Source: Porphyromonadaceae bacterium | GTDB lineage: Bacteria; Bacteroidota; Bacteroidia; Bacteroidales; Dysgonomonadaceae | Direction of reading: 5' to 3' | NCBI GenBank assembly: GCA_021372865.1 | Contig: JAJFTO010000004.1 | Coordinates: 124,001 to 188,000 of the forward strand | Length of the DNA stretch: 64,000 nucleotides | Shown here: in pieces, positions 1 through 9,650 of the stretch | Layout of the letters: every line of letters starts with the position of its first letter | Position numbering within the stretch: the first letter of the stretch is position 1 | Program-made: the position numbers and the translations under genes | The notes under the pieces: model-generated | What the model was told of the DNA's origin: nothing | The model's database searches: none | What the model saw: the letters and a program-made list of their open reading frames with translations, nothing else

Positions 1-1
1 T

Positions 2-3000
2 AATTTACCGCTGGTTGGGGCAACAGTTACAGTAACAGGCACGACTATTGGAACAGTGGTCGATCTTGATGGCAATTATACGATTACGATTCCAGCCGGA
101 GCAGAGAAAGAATTACAATTTAGTTTCATTGGATATACATCCGTTACCAAAAAGGTTACTGGCAGCAGGCTGGATGTGGTGCTGCAAGATGATAATGTTT
201 TGCTGGAAGATGTTGTGGTTGTAGGATACGGCACAATGCGCAAGAGTGATATTACGGGTTCAGTTGCCAGTGTTAAGTTGAGTGACACGGAAGTTAATCA
301 GGTGGCTACTTTTGATAAGCTTCTCCAGGGAAAAGCGGCAGGCGTGCAAGTTGTTACGGGAAACTCCGCTCCGGGTGGGGCTGTAAGTGTGCAGATTAGG
401 GGTACTACCTCATTTAATAGTAGCGGAGAACCGTTGTATGTAGTGGATGGTATTATATTGAATTCTGTTTCTCAGGACGTTAGAAACCCAATCGGAAGTT
501 CAGGTCAAGAAGCGCAAAATGCACTTACCTCGATCAATCCACAAGATATTGCAAGCATTGAGATCTTAAAAGATGCATCTGCAACCGCTATTTATGGATC
601 GTTAGGTGCAAACGGTGTTATTCTTATTACGACAAAAAATGGAGATTCAGACAAACCCAGAATAGAGTGGACAACGAGTCTTGAATTGGCCAATGCGAGT
701 AAAAAGATTCCTGTTCTTGATTTTAATGGATTTTTGGAATATGCAGATGCAATTGGGTATACTATTGAGGATAGAGATTTCTTGCAAGCGATCGACTGGC
801 AGGATTATACCATGCGCACAAGTATAAGCAACACGAACAGGTTGACAATAAGTGGGCGTGGGGAAAAGTCCCGGTATTACATTGCAGGAGGGTATCTTAC
901 CAACCAGGGTATCTTAAAAAATACGGATGTACAACAAGGAGACGTACGCATGAATTTTGATGCGGATGTTGCAAAATTTCTGAAAGTAGGGACCAAATTT
1001 ACCTTTACAAAAAGAGTCAATAACATGACTCAGGGAACGGAGCCGGGAGGTACACAAAATGCAACCAGGGCAACAAACATGATGCGGCAAATGCTTGGTT
1101 CCAAGCCTTATTTATTGACAGACTTAGCTGAATCGTATGACGATGAAGCAATAAGGGGGACCGATATTTGGTTGCAAAATTATGATGACATAAGTAAAGA
1201 GAATCGTATCAATACGGTTGCATATGCGGATGTCACATTTACCAAAGGAATGAGCTTCAAAACAACAGCAGGTATCGATTTTAGAGACAAATCTCGTACC
1301 AGGTGGTATGGACAATATATTGATAATGCACGCAACGGTAGAGCGGGAATTGCAGAACTGAATGCACTCCGTTGGAATATTGACAATACATTGAATTTTG
1401 ATCGTGATTTTGCAAAATACCATCGTATCAACGTTATGGTTGGTATGTCATTAAGTAGCAATTTAAACCAAAATATCACCGTAGAGGCCAACGACTTTCC
1501 CGATCATGAATTCAGGGCGGGAGGCATTAAAACAGCGCGCAGTATTTCTCCAGGTTATAGCGAAGATAAAAGTGCGTTGGTTTCCTATTACACGCGTGGA
1601 ATCTACAGTTTAAAAGATCGTTACATATTGACTGCTACATACCGGGCTGATGGAAGTAGCAAGTTTAGTCCTGGAAATAAATATAGCTTCTTCCCTTCGT
1701 TTGCCTTTGCTTGGAGAATGAACGATGAGCCTTTTCTGAAAGAAGTATCATTTCTTACAAATTTAAAACTAAGGCTGGGTTGGGGACAGGTAGGAAATCA
1801 AGCGTTATCTCCGTATCAAACATTGACAACCTATAGCAGCATTAAAATGGCTGATCCTAACTCTAACTATGATTTATCAGATAATGGTAGTTTTTTAATT
1901 GGAGTTAAACCGGCTATTCTTGCAAACAAACAATTGCGTTGGGAAACATCGGAACAGACGAATGTCGGTCTTGATGTTGGATTATTCAAAAACAGGATAA
2001 ATGTCACGGTCGATCTATACAATAAAAGTACGAAGAACCTTTTGCAGAATATCGATATTCCTCCACAAGCTGGTTTTTCCAATATGTGGGTTAACAGGGG
2101 TGAGATCCAAAATAAAGGTATAGAATTAACGGCAGATGGAGTATTAATTGATAATCGTGATTTCTCCTGGTCATTGGGTGGAAACATTTCTTTCAATCGC
2201 AACAAAGTACTTGATCTTGGTAAACCTGCAGGACAATGGGGTTCAATATATGCACCTGCTTTCTTAGGTCAGGACATAGGTAATGACAATACATACTTTA
2301 AAATGCCCGCGAATATATTTATTGAAGGATATCCTGTCGCATTATTTTATGGATTTAAAACAGACGGGCTTGTCTCCGAGGCAGATGTCGCTTCAGGTAA
2401 TTTGCCAACATATCGTGGTAAACCGCTGGAAGCAGGAGATATCAAGTATGTAAATGTCAATAATGACGATCAATTGAATGACATAAATGATGCGGATAAA
2501 ACCATCATTGGGGATCCGAATCCAAAGTTCATATATGGTTTCAGTAATAATTTGTCTTATAAGGGGCTTACTCTTTCAATGATGTTCACAGGAGTCTACG
2601 GTAATGAAATCGTAAATGGTAATCTTTTACAGGAAGAAGATACCTCTCCTGCTAATCCGGCAAGTAATATTAATAATATTCGTTCGGATGCATTTTATAA
2701 AGCGTGGACGCCGGAAAATCAAGACACTCGATATCCCAGACTGCGTAAAACCAACAATTCAGGAGACTTTACGGATCGTATTGTTGAAGATGGTAGTTAT
2801 TTACGTTTGTCTAATCTGACGATTAGCTATAATATCTCATTAAAGGATAAATGGATTAGAAATATAGGCTTGAATTTAACGGCTCGTAATCTATTTGTCA
2901 TTACAAAATACAGCGGATGGGATCCTGATGTGAATAGCTTCTCAAGCGGGAGTCAGAAAATTGGAGTGGATTGGGGATCATATCCGTCTGCCAAATCATA

Positions 3001-3028
3001 TCTTTTGGGTTTAAACATGACTTTTTAA
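2..3028 (+). CDS. SusC-like TonB-dependent outer-membrane receptor (5' partial)
   Basis: Outer-membrane importer that works with the SusD lipoprotein downstream. The reading frame is open to the window edge, so the signal peptide and true start lie upstream; 1008 residues are visible. The N-terminus is the end of a carboxypeptidase-regulatory-like domain (VTGTTIGTVVDLDGNY, FSFIGYTS). A SusC-type TonB box region follows (EDVVVVGYGTMRKSDITG), then the plug (LYVVDGIILN, IEILKDASATAIYGSLGANG) and a long barrel ending in the aromatic LLGLNMTF. The gene is visibly AT-rich, like the next four genes and unlike those after 10 kb. No glycosidase follows. Instead two phosphatases do, so the imported ligand is inferred to be a phosphorylated compound. 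The family is certain and the substrate is inference. Confidence 0.95.
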   Translation, partial: NLPLVGATVTVTGTTIGTVVDLDGNYTITIPAGAEKELQFSFIGYTSVTKKVTGSRLDVVLQDDNVLLEDVVVVGYGTMRKSDITGSVASVKLSDTEVNQVATFDKLLQGKAAGVQVVTGNSAPGGAVSVQIRGTTSFNSSGEPLYVVDGIILNSVSQDVRNPIGSSGQEAQNALTSINPQDIASIEILKDASATAIYGSLGANGVILITTKNGDSDKPRIEWTTSLELANASKKIPVLDFNGFLEYADAIGYTIEDRDFLQAIDWQDYTMRTSISNTNRLTISGRGEKSRYYIAGGYLTNQGILKNTDVQQGDVRMNFDADVAKFLKVGTKFTFTKRVNNMTQGTEPGGTQNATRATNMMRQMLGSKPYLLTDLAESYDDEAIRGTDIWLQNYDDISKENRINTVAYADVTFTKGMSFKTTAGIDFRDKSRTRWYGQYIDNARNGRAGIAELNALRWNIDNTLNFDRDFAKYHRINVMVGMSLSSNLNQNITVEANDFPDHEFRAGGIKTARSISPGYSEDKSALVSYYTRGIYSLKDRYILTATYRADGSSKFSPGNKYSFFPSFAFAWRMNDEPFLKEVSFLTNLKLRLGWGQVGNQALSPYQTLTTYSSIKMADPNSNYDLSDNGSFLIGVKPAILANKQLRWETSEQTNVGLDVGLFKNRINVTVDLYNKSTKNLLQNIDIPPQAGFSNMWVNRGEIQNKGIELTADGVLIDNRDFSWSLGGNISFNRNKVLDLGKPAGQWGSIYAPAFLGQDIGNDNTYFKMPANIFIEGYPVALFYGFKTDGLVSEADVASGNLPTYRGKPLEAGDIKYVNVNNDDQLNDINDADKTIIGDPNPKFIYGFSNNLSYKGLTLSMMFTGVYGNEIVNGNLLQEEDTSPANPASNINNIRSDAFYKAWTPENQDTRYPRLRKTNNSGDFTDRIVEDGSYLRLSNLTISYNISLKDKWIRNIGLNLTARNLFVITKYSGWDPDVNSFSSGSQKIGVDWGSYPSAKSYLLGLNMTF

Positions 3029-3039
3029 ATAAACAAATT

Positions 3040-4734
3040 ATGAGAAACCTTTATACATATTCTTTATTATTACTCTGTTTTCTTTTTGGTTCTTGTGAAG
3101 AGTTCCTCGAGGAAAATCCTACAACTCAGTTTAATAAGGGGCAAATATATTCATCTGTTGACGGTGCACAAGCTGCTCTGAACGCTTGTTATGCGTATAT
3201 ATCGAATTCATCATTGTATGGTTTGAGGCTACAGGTAGTCCTCACCTGTGGAGCAGGAACGATGACTGCCGGCACAACTTCCTCGGCGTATGTGGAATTG
3301 GCAAAGCTTGACATTCAAACGAACAACACTGCTGTAGCGGAGGTCTATGAAGGACTTTACATTACAATAAATGCAATTAATGATGTTTTGCTCAACTTGA
3401 AAGATAGTCCCATTGATCAGGTTGAACGAGACAGGATCATAGGTGAGGCATATTTTCTACGGGCATTGTGTTATTTTAATTTAGTCAGATTGTTTGGACC
3501 TGTACCGTTGGTTATTGAACCCGCATCTTCCATTGAAAGTGCACACAAACCCCGTACATCGATAGGTGAAGTCTACACGACAATTATTGAAGATTTGGAA
3601 AATGCATGGGAATTATTGCCAGTCGCAGGAAAACAACCAAAGGGTAGACCATATAATTATGCTGCAAAATTTCTATTGTCGAAAGTGTATATAGCCATGG
3701 CTTGCATTAAAGAAAATCCGGGTGAACCGTTTGATGCTTCCTGGTTAGAAGAGAGTACACAAAGCTACTGGCAAAAAGCATATGATTATGCAAGCGACGT
3801 GTATACGAATGGAGGGTATTCTTTGGTCGATCAATTCAATGAGTTATGGGATTGTTATAACCCATACACAGCGGAATCAATATTTGAGTTGGAAGAAAAT
3901 GTCATGACAGGGAGCACCACGTTTATGTATCATTATTTACCAGGTTATTGGGAGGAACTCCCGTTAACAGCATCAAGCAACAACTATGGACGATTGCGTG
4001 CAATGCGAGAGAGTTATGATTTACACTTTAATCGTTACGAAGGTGATTTCCGTCTTGATGAAACCTTTATACAATATTCGTATAAACGGAATATGACAAC
4101 GACAAGTAATCCCGGAAGAGTATATTACACGTATCCATACACAAGAGATAATTTACCTCCAACGGGTGAAATGTCAAGTAGCGAAGAGTTACCCTACTTA
4201 AGAAAATACAAGGATCCACGTTTTACAGCATTTGATGCCAATGTAAATGTGATTGTATTTCGATATGCTGATCTAATTTTGATGATGGCTGAGTCCGCAA
4301 ATGAATTGGGGAAAACAAGTGAAGCAATTGGCCTTGTCAATCAGTTGCTTGATAGAGCTAGAAATACGCCTACCGGTCGTCGGACAGCACCGGCTGATTG
4401 GAACGTTTCAATGTCGAAGGAGGAAACCCGTCAATATATTATGGAGGAGAGATTAATTGAATTGAAAGGGGAATTACATGAATGGTTTGACAACCGTAGA
4501 CGGGGAATAGCGTACTTCAAGAATATTCTTCAGAAACACAATGATCGGTTAAATGAATTATCCTCAACAATGACGTACGATTATTATTTTGGAATTGCTT
4601 CAGGATCTGGAGGTAATAAGGTGTACTCTTTAACTCAAGATTATGTGAAGAAAAATATGTTATGCCCATTCCCGATGGTTGAGATAACATCAAATAATAA
4701 TATATCGGAGAAAGATCAAAACTTTGGATATTAG
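3040..4734 (+). CDS. SusD/RagB-family substrate-binding lipoprotein
   Basis: Surface lipoprotein (564 aa) that forms the lid of the SusC channel. An ATG at 2971 in the same frame lies inside the SusC gene. The ATG at 3040 is preferred because it directly precedes a type II signal peptide (MRNLYTYSLLLLCFLFGSC, lipidated Cys about residue 19) and sits 11 bp after the SusC stop. After the Cys comes EEFLEENPTTQF, typical of mature SusD proteins. TPR-like helices (GEAYFLRALCYFNLVRLFG) and a C-terminal SusD region (FRYADLILMMAESANELG, EERLIELKGELHEWFDNRR) are clear. It is co-transcribed with the SusC gene. The ligand cannot be read from the sequence. Confidence 0.95.
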   Translation: MRNLYTYSLLLLCFLFGSCEEFLEENPTTQFNKGQIYSSVDGAQAALNACYAYISNSSLYGLRLQVVLTCGAGTMTAGTTSSAYVELAKLDIQTNNTAVAEVYEGLYITINAINDVLLNLKDSPIDQVERDRIIGEAYFLRALCYFNLVRLFGPVPLVIEPASSIESAHKPRTSIGEVYTTIIEDLENAWELLPVAGKQPKGRPYNYAAKFLLSKVYIAMACIKENPGEPFDASWLEESTQSYWQKAYDYASDVYTNGGYSLVDQFNELWDCYNPYTAESIFELEENVMTGSTTFMYHYLPGYWEELPLTASSNNYGRLRAMRESYDLHFNRYEGDFRLDETFIQYSYKRNMTTTSNPGRVYYTYPYTRDNLPPTGEMSSSEELPYLRKYKDPRFTAFDANVNVIVFRYADLILMMAESANELGKTSEAIGLVNQLLDRARNTPTGRRTAPADWNVSMSKEETRQYIMEERLIELKGELHEWFDNRRRGIAYFKNILQKHNDRLNELSSTMTYDYYFGIASGSGGNKVYSLTQDYVKKNMLCPFPMVEITSNNNISEKDQNFGY

Positions 4735-4771
4735 TAAATAGACCAAGATAATACTAATTGGAATCATACGT

Positions 4772-4816
4772 ATGAAGAAGTTACTTGATATAGCAAAAAA
4801 TAAAATAGTCTCATGA
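4772..4816 (+). other. 14-codon ORF overlapping the next start (possible leader or chance)
   Basis: An ATG at 4772 opens a short frame reading MKKLLDIAKNKIVS. Its TGA (4814-4816) overlaps the ATG of the BACON lipoprotein gene at 4813 in an ATGA arrangement. It could be a translational-coupling leader, a remnant of a longer gene, or chance in AT-rich DNA. No ribosome-binding site is seen. Confidence 0.2.
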
Positions 4817-7173
4817 AAAAAATAATTTTAAAACCGCTATTATTAGTAGTCCTACTACTGACGTTGTGTTATTGTTCGGAGGAGGTTGATTTTTACAGTT
4901 CTAGTACCGAAACTCCAATTGTTGGCATTGACGATAATGAATTGGAATTAACGGGAAAAAAGGAAGCTAGCAAAATATTCATAAAGTCTAATTTTTGGTG
5001 GAAAGCTTCGGTAATCTATCCTTCAGCAGCGGAGGAAGAGTGGATTCAATTGGATTCCACTCGGGGATATGGAAACATAGAGATAAATGTTACAACAACA
5101 AGAAACTATTCTCTTTCTAATGATAGAACGGCTACAATTGTAATAGAAGCTGACGCGGGTGAACCTGCGTTTAGAAAAGAATTTACAGTAGTCCAGAAAT
5201 CCAGTTTGCCATATATTGAAGTTGTTGATATTGAGAATGATGGTACCTATATGATACCTCTCATAAACAGTAATACGATACTTGAACTGATGTCAAATGA
5301 TGAGTGGACCGCGGAAAGTGACCAGGAATGGATTCGAGTTACAGCTGCAGGGATCAATGGTAAAAATAGTTTTGCCTTGAATTACGACTTTAATGAAACA
5401 GGTGTGACTCGTCTTGCTACGGTTACAATTAGGGCTGCCAACGCAAAAAATATTGTATATTCTTTTAAAGTGTCTCAAAGTGCAATATTTGATAAAGCGG
5501 TGCTTACGGTTGATAGATCACCGAACACATTCAAAGCAAGTTGGAATGGTGTAATTGGAGCACAAAACTATTTCATTGATGTGTATGATATCAATGAACA
5601 GCTTGTCGGTTCAATTGATGTAGGAGTGAATACGGAGTGGGATTTAGCCTCAGATCCACTATTTAAGACGCCAATACATGCAGGATACACAAAACTTGTT
5701 GTTCGTTCAGTGACTGAAAACGTAAATATTTTTTCTGAAAGTGATCAAGTGGAAGTCAATAGCCATTTTACTTCAGGTAAGGGGACAGAATCAGATCCGT
5801 ATATAATTGGTGAAATGGAAAGCTTGTTAAATATTACGGATGCGAATAAAGTAGCGGTAAATCAAGGAGCACATTATAAGTTAGGATTTACGCCCACCCT
5901 GAATAGCGATTTCATACCGATATGTACACCTGAAAACGGCTTTAATGGAATATTCGATGGAAATGGCATTACTATTCAGAATTGGAGCCGTATTGCGCAT
6001 CCAGATGAACGAAATTTTTCTGCTCTCTTTGGTGGTATAGGAAGCCAAGGTAAGGTTCATAATATCAAATTCAAAGATTGCACTATTAAAATTGAATTGT
6101 CCCCGGCTTCAGGAAAAATCTCCAAGACGAATAATGGTTTTTCGTTTGTGGCTGCCGTGAGCAGAGGAGAAATTCATGACATCACCCTAACAAATTGTAG
6201 TATTTCAACCGAAGCTGGTGCATCTCCTATTATAGCGGGTACCATTGCGGGCATTAATTATGGAAGTATAATTAATTGTAAGACAACTGGTGGTGTTTTA
6301 AGTGCAGCTCCTGATAGAAACAAAAGTGATGAATTTGAATGTGGAGGAATCGCAGGGAACAATAATGGCCTGATTGATAGATGCCTTAATGATAAAACGG
6401 AGATAATTGGGATGAGTTATGTGGGAGGTATTGCAGGTAAATGTTCGGGTTCTACGATATCTAATACGGGCACGAATGCAAAAGTAACCGGAAACTATTA
6501 CTTTGGAGGTATTGGCGGATATACGGATGGAACGGCGTCAAGTTTTAGCAATTGTTTTTTTTCAGGTACTTTGGTTATGGACGAACCTACAGGACAATCT
6601 CGTGGGGCAGCTTATATGGGAGGAATTGTTGGCCGCATGTATCGGGATAATGATTTAATAGAAAACTGTTTTGTTTCTGGAGATCTAATCGTAGGAGTTT
6701 CATCTTCAAGTTCAAATGTTCGCGTAGGTGGCTTAACAAGTCAGGTTTACAGAAACGGCAACACTGTTATAAATTCATACTTTTGCGGTTCAATTCAGGC
6801 TTCAGGCAAAGTGGATCTTGGGGGTATAGCAGGTTTGATGGATAACAAGACAAGTTTGGTTGAAAATTGCTATAGCACAGGGAAAATAATTAGAAATGAA
6901 GGAGTCACCGGTAATATTTATGATGCCTTTGGGTCAATGACAGCCAATCCTGTAATAAAAAATGTTTTTGCTTTATCGAACGGAGGAGTTGCATTTTCAC
7001 CTTCGATAACCAGTAATACCACTAATTCAGGAACAAGGAGTGACGCAGAGTTAAAAGATCCGAACTCATATTTGGAATGGAATAATTTCGCATCTATATG
7101 GGAGTTTAAAGGAGGGAATTATGCTTTTCCTTCACTAAAAAATAATCCGCATAAGGGAAAAGGAGAATTGTAA
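4813..7173 (+). CDS. BACON-domain surface lipoprotein with GLUG-like repeats
   Basis: A 786-aa lipoprotein; signal peptide MKKIILKPLLLVVLLLTLCYC with Cys about residue 21. Two BACON-like Ig domains follow: about residues 35-130 (SNFWWKASVIYP, SNDRTATIVIEA, FTVVQKSS) and about 135-225 (SNDEWTAESDQEWIRV, TRLATVTIRAA, FKVSQSA). Next is a short Fn3-like stretch, then from about residue 320 a repetitive beta-helix-like region with GLUG-type units (GGIAGNNNGLIDRC, VGGIAGKCSGSTISNT, FGGIGGYTDG, MGGIVGRMYRDN, LGGIAGLMDNK). Glycine/asparagine-rich units of this kind occur in adhesins and surface-bound proteins. It occupies the place of the SusE/F-like surface binding protein in a SusCD operon, so it probably holds the substrate at the cell surface. 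No catalytic motif was seen. Confidence 0.8.
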   Translation: MKKIILKPLLLVVLLLTLCYCSEEVDFYSSSTETPIVGIDDNELELTGKKEASKIFIKSNFWWKASVIYPSAAEEEWIQLDSTRGYGNIEINVTTTRNYSLSNDRTATIVIEADAGEPAFRKEFTVVQKSSLPYIEVVDIENDGTYMIPLINSNTILELMSNDEWTAESDQEWIRVTAAGINGKNSFALNYDFNETGVTRLATVTIRAANAKNIVYSFKVSQSAIFDKAVLTVDRSPNTFKASWNGVIGAQNYFIDVYDINEQLVGSIDVGVNTEWDLASDPLFKTPIHAGYTKLVVRSVTENVNIFSESDQVEVNSHFTSGKGTESDPYIIGEMESLLNITDANKVAVNQGAHYKLGFTPTLNSDFIPICTPENGFNGIFDGNGITIQNWSRIAHPDERNFSALFGGIGSQGKVHNIKFKDCTIKIELSPASGKISKTNNGFSFVAAVSRGEIHDITLTNCSISTEAGASPIIAGTIAGINYGSIINCKTTGGVLSAAPDRNKSDEFECGGIAGNNNGLIDRCLNDKTEIIGMSYVGGIAGKCSGSTISNTGTNAKVTGNYYFGGIGGYTDGTASSFSNCFFSGTLVMDEPTGQSRGAAYMGGIVGRMYRDNDLIENCFVSGDLIVGVSSSSSNVRVGGLTSQVYRNGNTVINSYFCGSIQASGKVDLGGIAGLMDNKTSLVENCYSTGKIIRNEGVTGNIYDAFGSMTANPVIKNVFALSNGGVAFSPSITSNTTNSGTRSDAELKDPNSYLEWNNFASIWEFKGGNYAFPSLKNNPHKGKGEL

Positions 7174-7233
7174 TAATCGCTACTGTTCCATTTAATTATT
7201 AATAATGTTGCAATTTTATAAAATGCCAGTATA

Positions 7234-8379
7234 ATGAAATTTATTACTAAAATTACTATTTTAATTACTTCTTGGTTGTTGTGCTCAACATTACTCCTTG
7301 CACAAAAACCTATAGATAGCCTGAAGACATATTATAGCGGCGAAGTTCATAATGTAAAAAAATATCCTCAAAAATTTAGGAACAAGACCCCTAAAAATAT
7401 TATCCTTTTTATCGGAGATGGGATGGGTGTGGCACATTTATTTGCCGGTTTAACTGCTAACAAAGGAAAATTGTTTATAGAAAATTGTAAATACATAGGT
7501 TTTTCAAAAACAGCATCTTCTAACCGATATGTAACTGACTCTGCCGCAGGTGCTACAGCTATTGCTACAGGAGTCAAAACATACAATGGAGCGATAGGAG
7601 TAGATTCAAATAAAAATCCTGTAAAAAATATTCTTGAAGAAGTTTCTGAAAAAGGAATGGGAACGGGCATTGTAGCTACATCCTCAATTACTCATGCTAC
7701 TCCTGCTGGTTTCTCAGCGCATCAACTAAATAGAAATCAAGAAGAAGAGATAGCTATTGATATTCTCAACTCTGGAGTTGATGTTTTTATTGGTGGGGGA
7801 TACGATTTTTTTTCTAACCGGGAGGATGCAAGAGATCTGATCGGAGAGTTGATTCAAAAAGGTTATACTGTTGAACAAGAATTGGACAACATCGAGAATT
7901 TTATGGGAACTAAATTAGCTGGATTAACTTCACCTAAAGGAAATGGACGAGTGGCAGAACGGGGAAACATGCTTCCAATTTCTACGCAAACGGCCATTCA
8001 TGTATTAAAGAAAAATAAAAAAGGTTTCTTTCTCATGATCGAAGGATCTTTCATTGATTCGGGTGGTCATGCAAACAATACGTCCCAGGTAATTGAAGAA
8101 GTATTGGATTTGGATAAAGCAGTTGGTAGAGCACTTGAATTTGCTGCAAGAGATGGGCGCACATTAGTAATTGTTACTGCAGACCATGAAACCGGAGGAA
8201 TGACTGTTAATGATGGCTCATTTGAAACAGGAATGGTAAAAGGTGAATTTACGACATCCAGCCATACAGGTGTGATGGTTCCCATTTTTGCGTATGGCCC
8301 GGGAGCATCAGAATTTATCGGAATTATGGAAAATACAGATGTTCACTCAAAAATTAGAAAGTTATTGTTGGGAAAATAG
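7234..8379 (+). CDS. alkaline phosphatase (PhoA superfamily), exported
   Basis: 381 aa with an N-terminal signal peptide (ITSWLLCSTLLLAQ, cleavage after about residue 24). It hydrolyses phosphomonoesters outside the cytoplasm. The PhoA-fold active site is complete by eye: metal-binding Asp62 in GDGMG, nucleophile Ser103 in TDSAAGATA, His154/Thr156 in ITHATPAG, Glu270/Asp275/His279 in IEGSFIDSGGH, Asp317/His318 in TADHETGG and His344 in SSHTG. The length is shorter than E. coli PhoA (about 470 aa) but usual for the compact bacterial form. It lies 60 bp after the BACON lipoprotein gene and is probably co-transcribed. It supports phosphate or organophosphate scavenging as the job of the locus. 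Confidence 0.92.
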   Translation: MKFITKITILITSWLLCSTLLLAQKPIDSLKTYYSGEVHNVKKYPQKFRNKTPKNIILFIGDGMGVAHLFAGLTANKGKLFIENCKYIGFSKTASSNRYVTDSAAGATAIATGVKTYNGAIGVDSNKNPVKNILEEVSEKGMGTGIVATSSITHATPAGFSAHQLNRNQEEEIAIDILNSGVDVFIGGGYDFFSNREDARDLIGELIQKGYTVEQELDNIENFMGTKLAGLTSPKGNGRVAERGNMLPISTQTAIHVLKKNKKGFFLMIEGSFIDSGGHANNTSQVIEEVLDLDKAVGRALEFAARDGRTLVIVTADHETGGMTVNDGSFETGMVKGEFTTSSHTGVMVPIFAYGPGASEFIGIMENTDVHSKIRKLLLGK

Positions 8380-8547
8380 TCAAGTAGTTGTGAATTAAGT
8401 GCTAAGCCAGGGATTATATGTTTTGATTGTCAGGATTCTAGATTTAACATAACAATTGTATTAATTTCCAAAAAATCAAAACTGAATAGATTTGATAGGA
8501 CTCTAACTCGCTATCTGATTTCTATGCATAACACTAAAATTACTTGA

Positions 8548-9573
8548 ATGAATAGATTTTATTATAATTGCATCATAACATTATTAAGTATTTCTTCCGT
8601 TGGCTATGCTCAACAGAATGTTCTTGATTTGGCATCTAATGATTCTTTTACTATTGCAGTAATGTCAGACACACAATTGTACAAAGAAATAGAAATAGAG
8701 ACTGAATCTGAATCAAATAATGTAGGAGAAATAACTAATGAGGTCTTAGATTCACAAACACAATGGATTATTGATAATTTTGAAAATCAAAATATTATCT
8801 TTGTTAGTCACGCAGGGGATGTCGTTGATGTGAATTGTGAAAGTCAGTGGAATGTGGCAAAAAAGCTTTTAAATAGATTACATGGAAAAGTTCCATATGG
8901 TATTTCATTGGGGAATCATGACATGACTTCTACCGGTGATACCTATTTGTTTCAGGAATATTTCCCTGCTTCCATGTTTGAATCTTTTAATTGGTATGGC
9001 GGAAATTTTGAGAATAACACTAATAGTTACCAATTGCTATCTTCGAACGGTATTGACATTATCATCATCCATATTGAATGTAATGCACCTGACCGTGTAC
9101 TCAATTGGGCTAATTCAGTACTGGAAAAATATTCAGATCGTCTTGCTATTATTATAACTCACATGTTTCTAGGTCCAAGAGAGACACCTGTTGAAGACAC
9201 TGATTTTTATGATAAACCCAAAGGTATGATGAAATGGCATAAAACCTTTGGGAATGAAGGTAACTCTCCTTATCAATTATGGAATAAATGTTTCAAGAAA
9301 CATAGCAATATCAAAATGATTCTCTGTGGAGATCAAAGTAGAACGAATGCTTTGTATCAGAAATACCTAGGCGAGAATGGCAATCTTGTCCATGTTTTTC
9401 TTAGTGATTACAACTTAAATCCAGGAGGAGGGCTGAGACTCTATAAATTCCAGCTTTCTGAGAATAGAGTTAATGTTATTACGTATAATACTATTGACGA
9501 GGCAATTGTGAAAAGTACAAGAATTGTTCCCAATTTTACAGAACATTGCCTGACAATTACAGATTTTTTTTAA
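8548..9573 (+). CDS. secreted calcineurin-like metallophosphoesterase
   Basis: 341 aa with a signal peptide ending near residue 21 (ISSVGYAQQ). Metallophosphoesterase motifs: Asp41 in MSDTQ (the first-block His replaced by Gln, as in some extracellular relatives), Asp91 in HAGDVVD, Asn123-His124 in GNHD, His205 in ITHMF. The C-terminal GHxH block appears as CGDQS (residues 260-264), so the usual His ligands are missing. An acidic insert (EIEIETESES) follows the first motif. A 168-bp gap separates it from the phosphatase gene; I saw no clean promoter in it. The substrate is unknown; phosphodiesters or phosphomonoesters are plausible given the neighbours. Confidence 0.8.
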   Translation: MNRFYYNCIITLLSISSVGYAQQNVLDLASNDSFTIAVMSDTQLYKEIEIETESESNNVGEITNEVLDSQTQWIIDNFENQNIIFVSHAGDVVDVNCESQWNVAKKLLNRLHGKVPYGISLGNHDMTSTGDTYLFQEYFPASMFESFNWYGGNFENNTNSYQLLSSNGIDIIIIHIECNAPDRVLNWANSVLEKYSDRLAIIITHMFLGPRETPVEDTDFYDKPKGMMKWHKTFGNEGNSPYQLWNKCFKKHSNIKMILCGDQSRTNALYQKYLGENGNLVHVFLSDYNLNPGGGLRLYKFQLSENRVNVITYNTIDEAIVKSTRIVPNFTEHCLTITDFF

Positions 9574-9600
9574 ATTACTGATCTATTCCTTTAACTTTTG

Positions 9601-9636
9601 TTACTTAGTAAGTTGTGAGGGTGGTGTACTAAGTAA
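9601..9636 (+). terminator. hairpin after the phosphatase locus
   Basis: A perfect 10-bp inverted repeat (TTACTTAGTA / TACTAAGTAA) with a 16-nt loop lies 27 bp after the stop of the metallophosphoesterase gene and is followed by AT-rich DNA without a strong T tract. It probably ends transcription of the SusCD-phosphatase operon. Confidence 0.5.
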
Positions 9637-9650
9637 TTATAAATATATCA

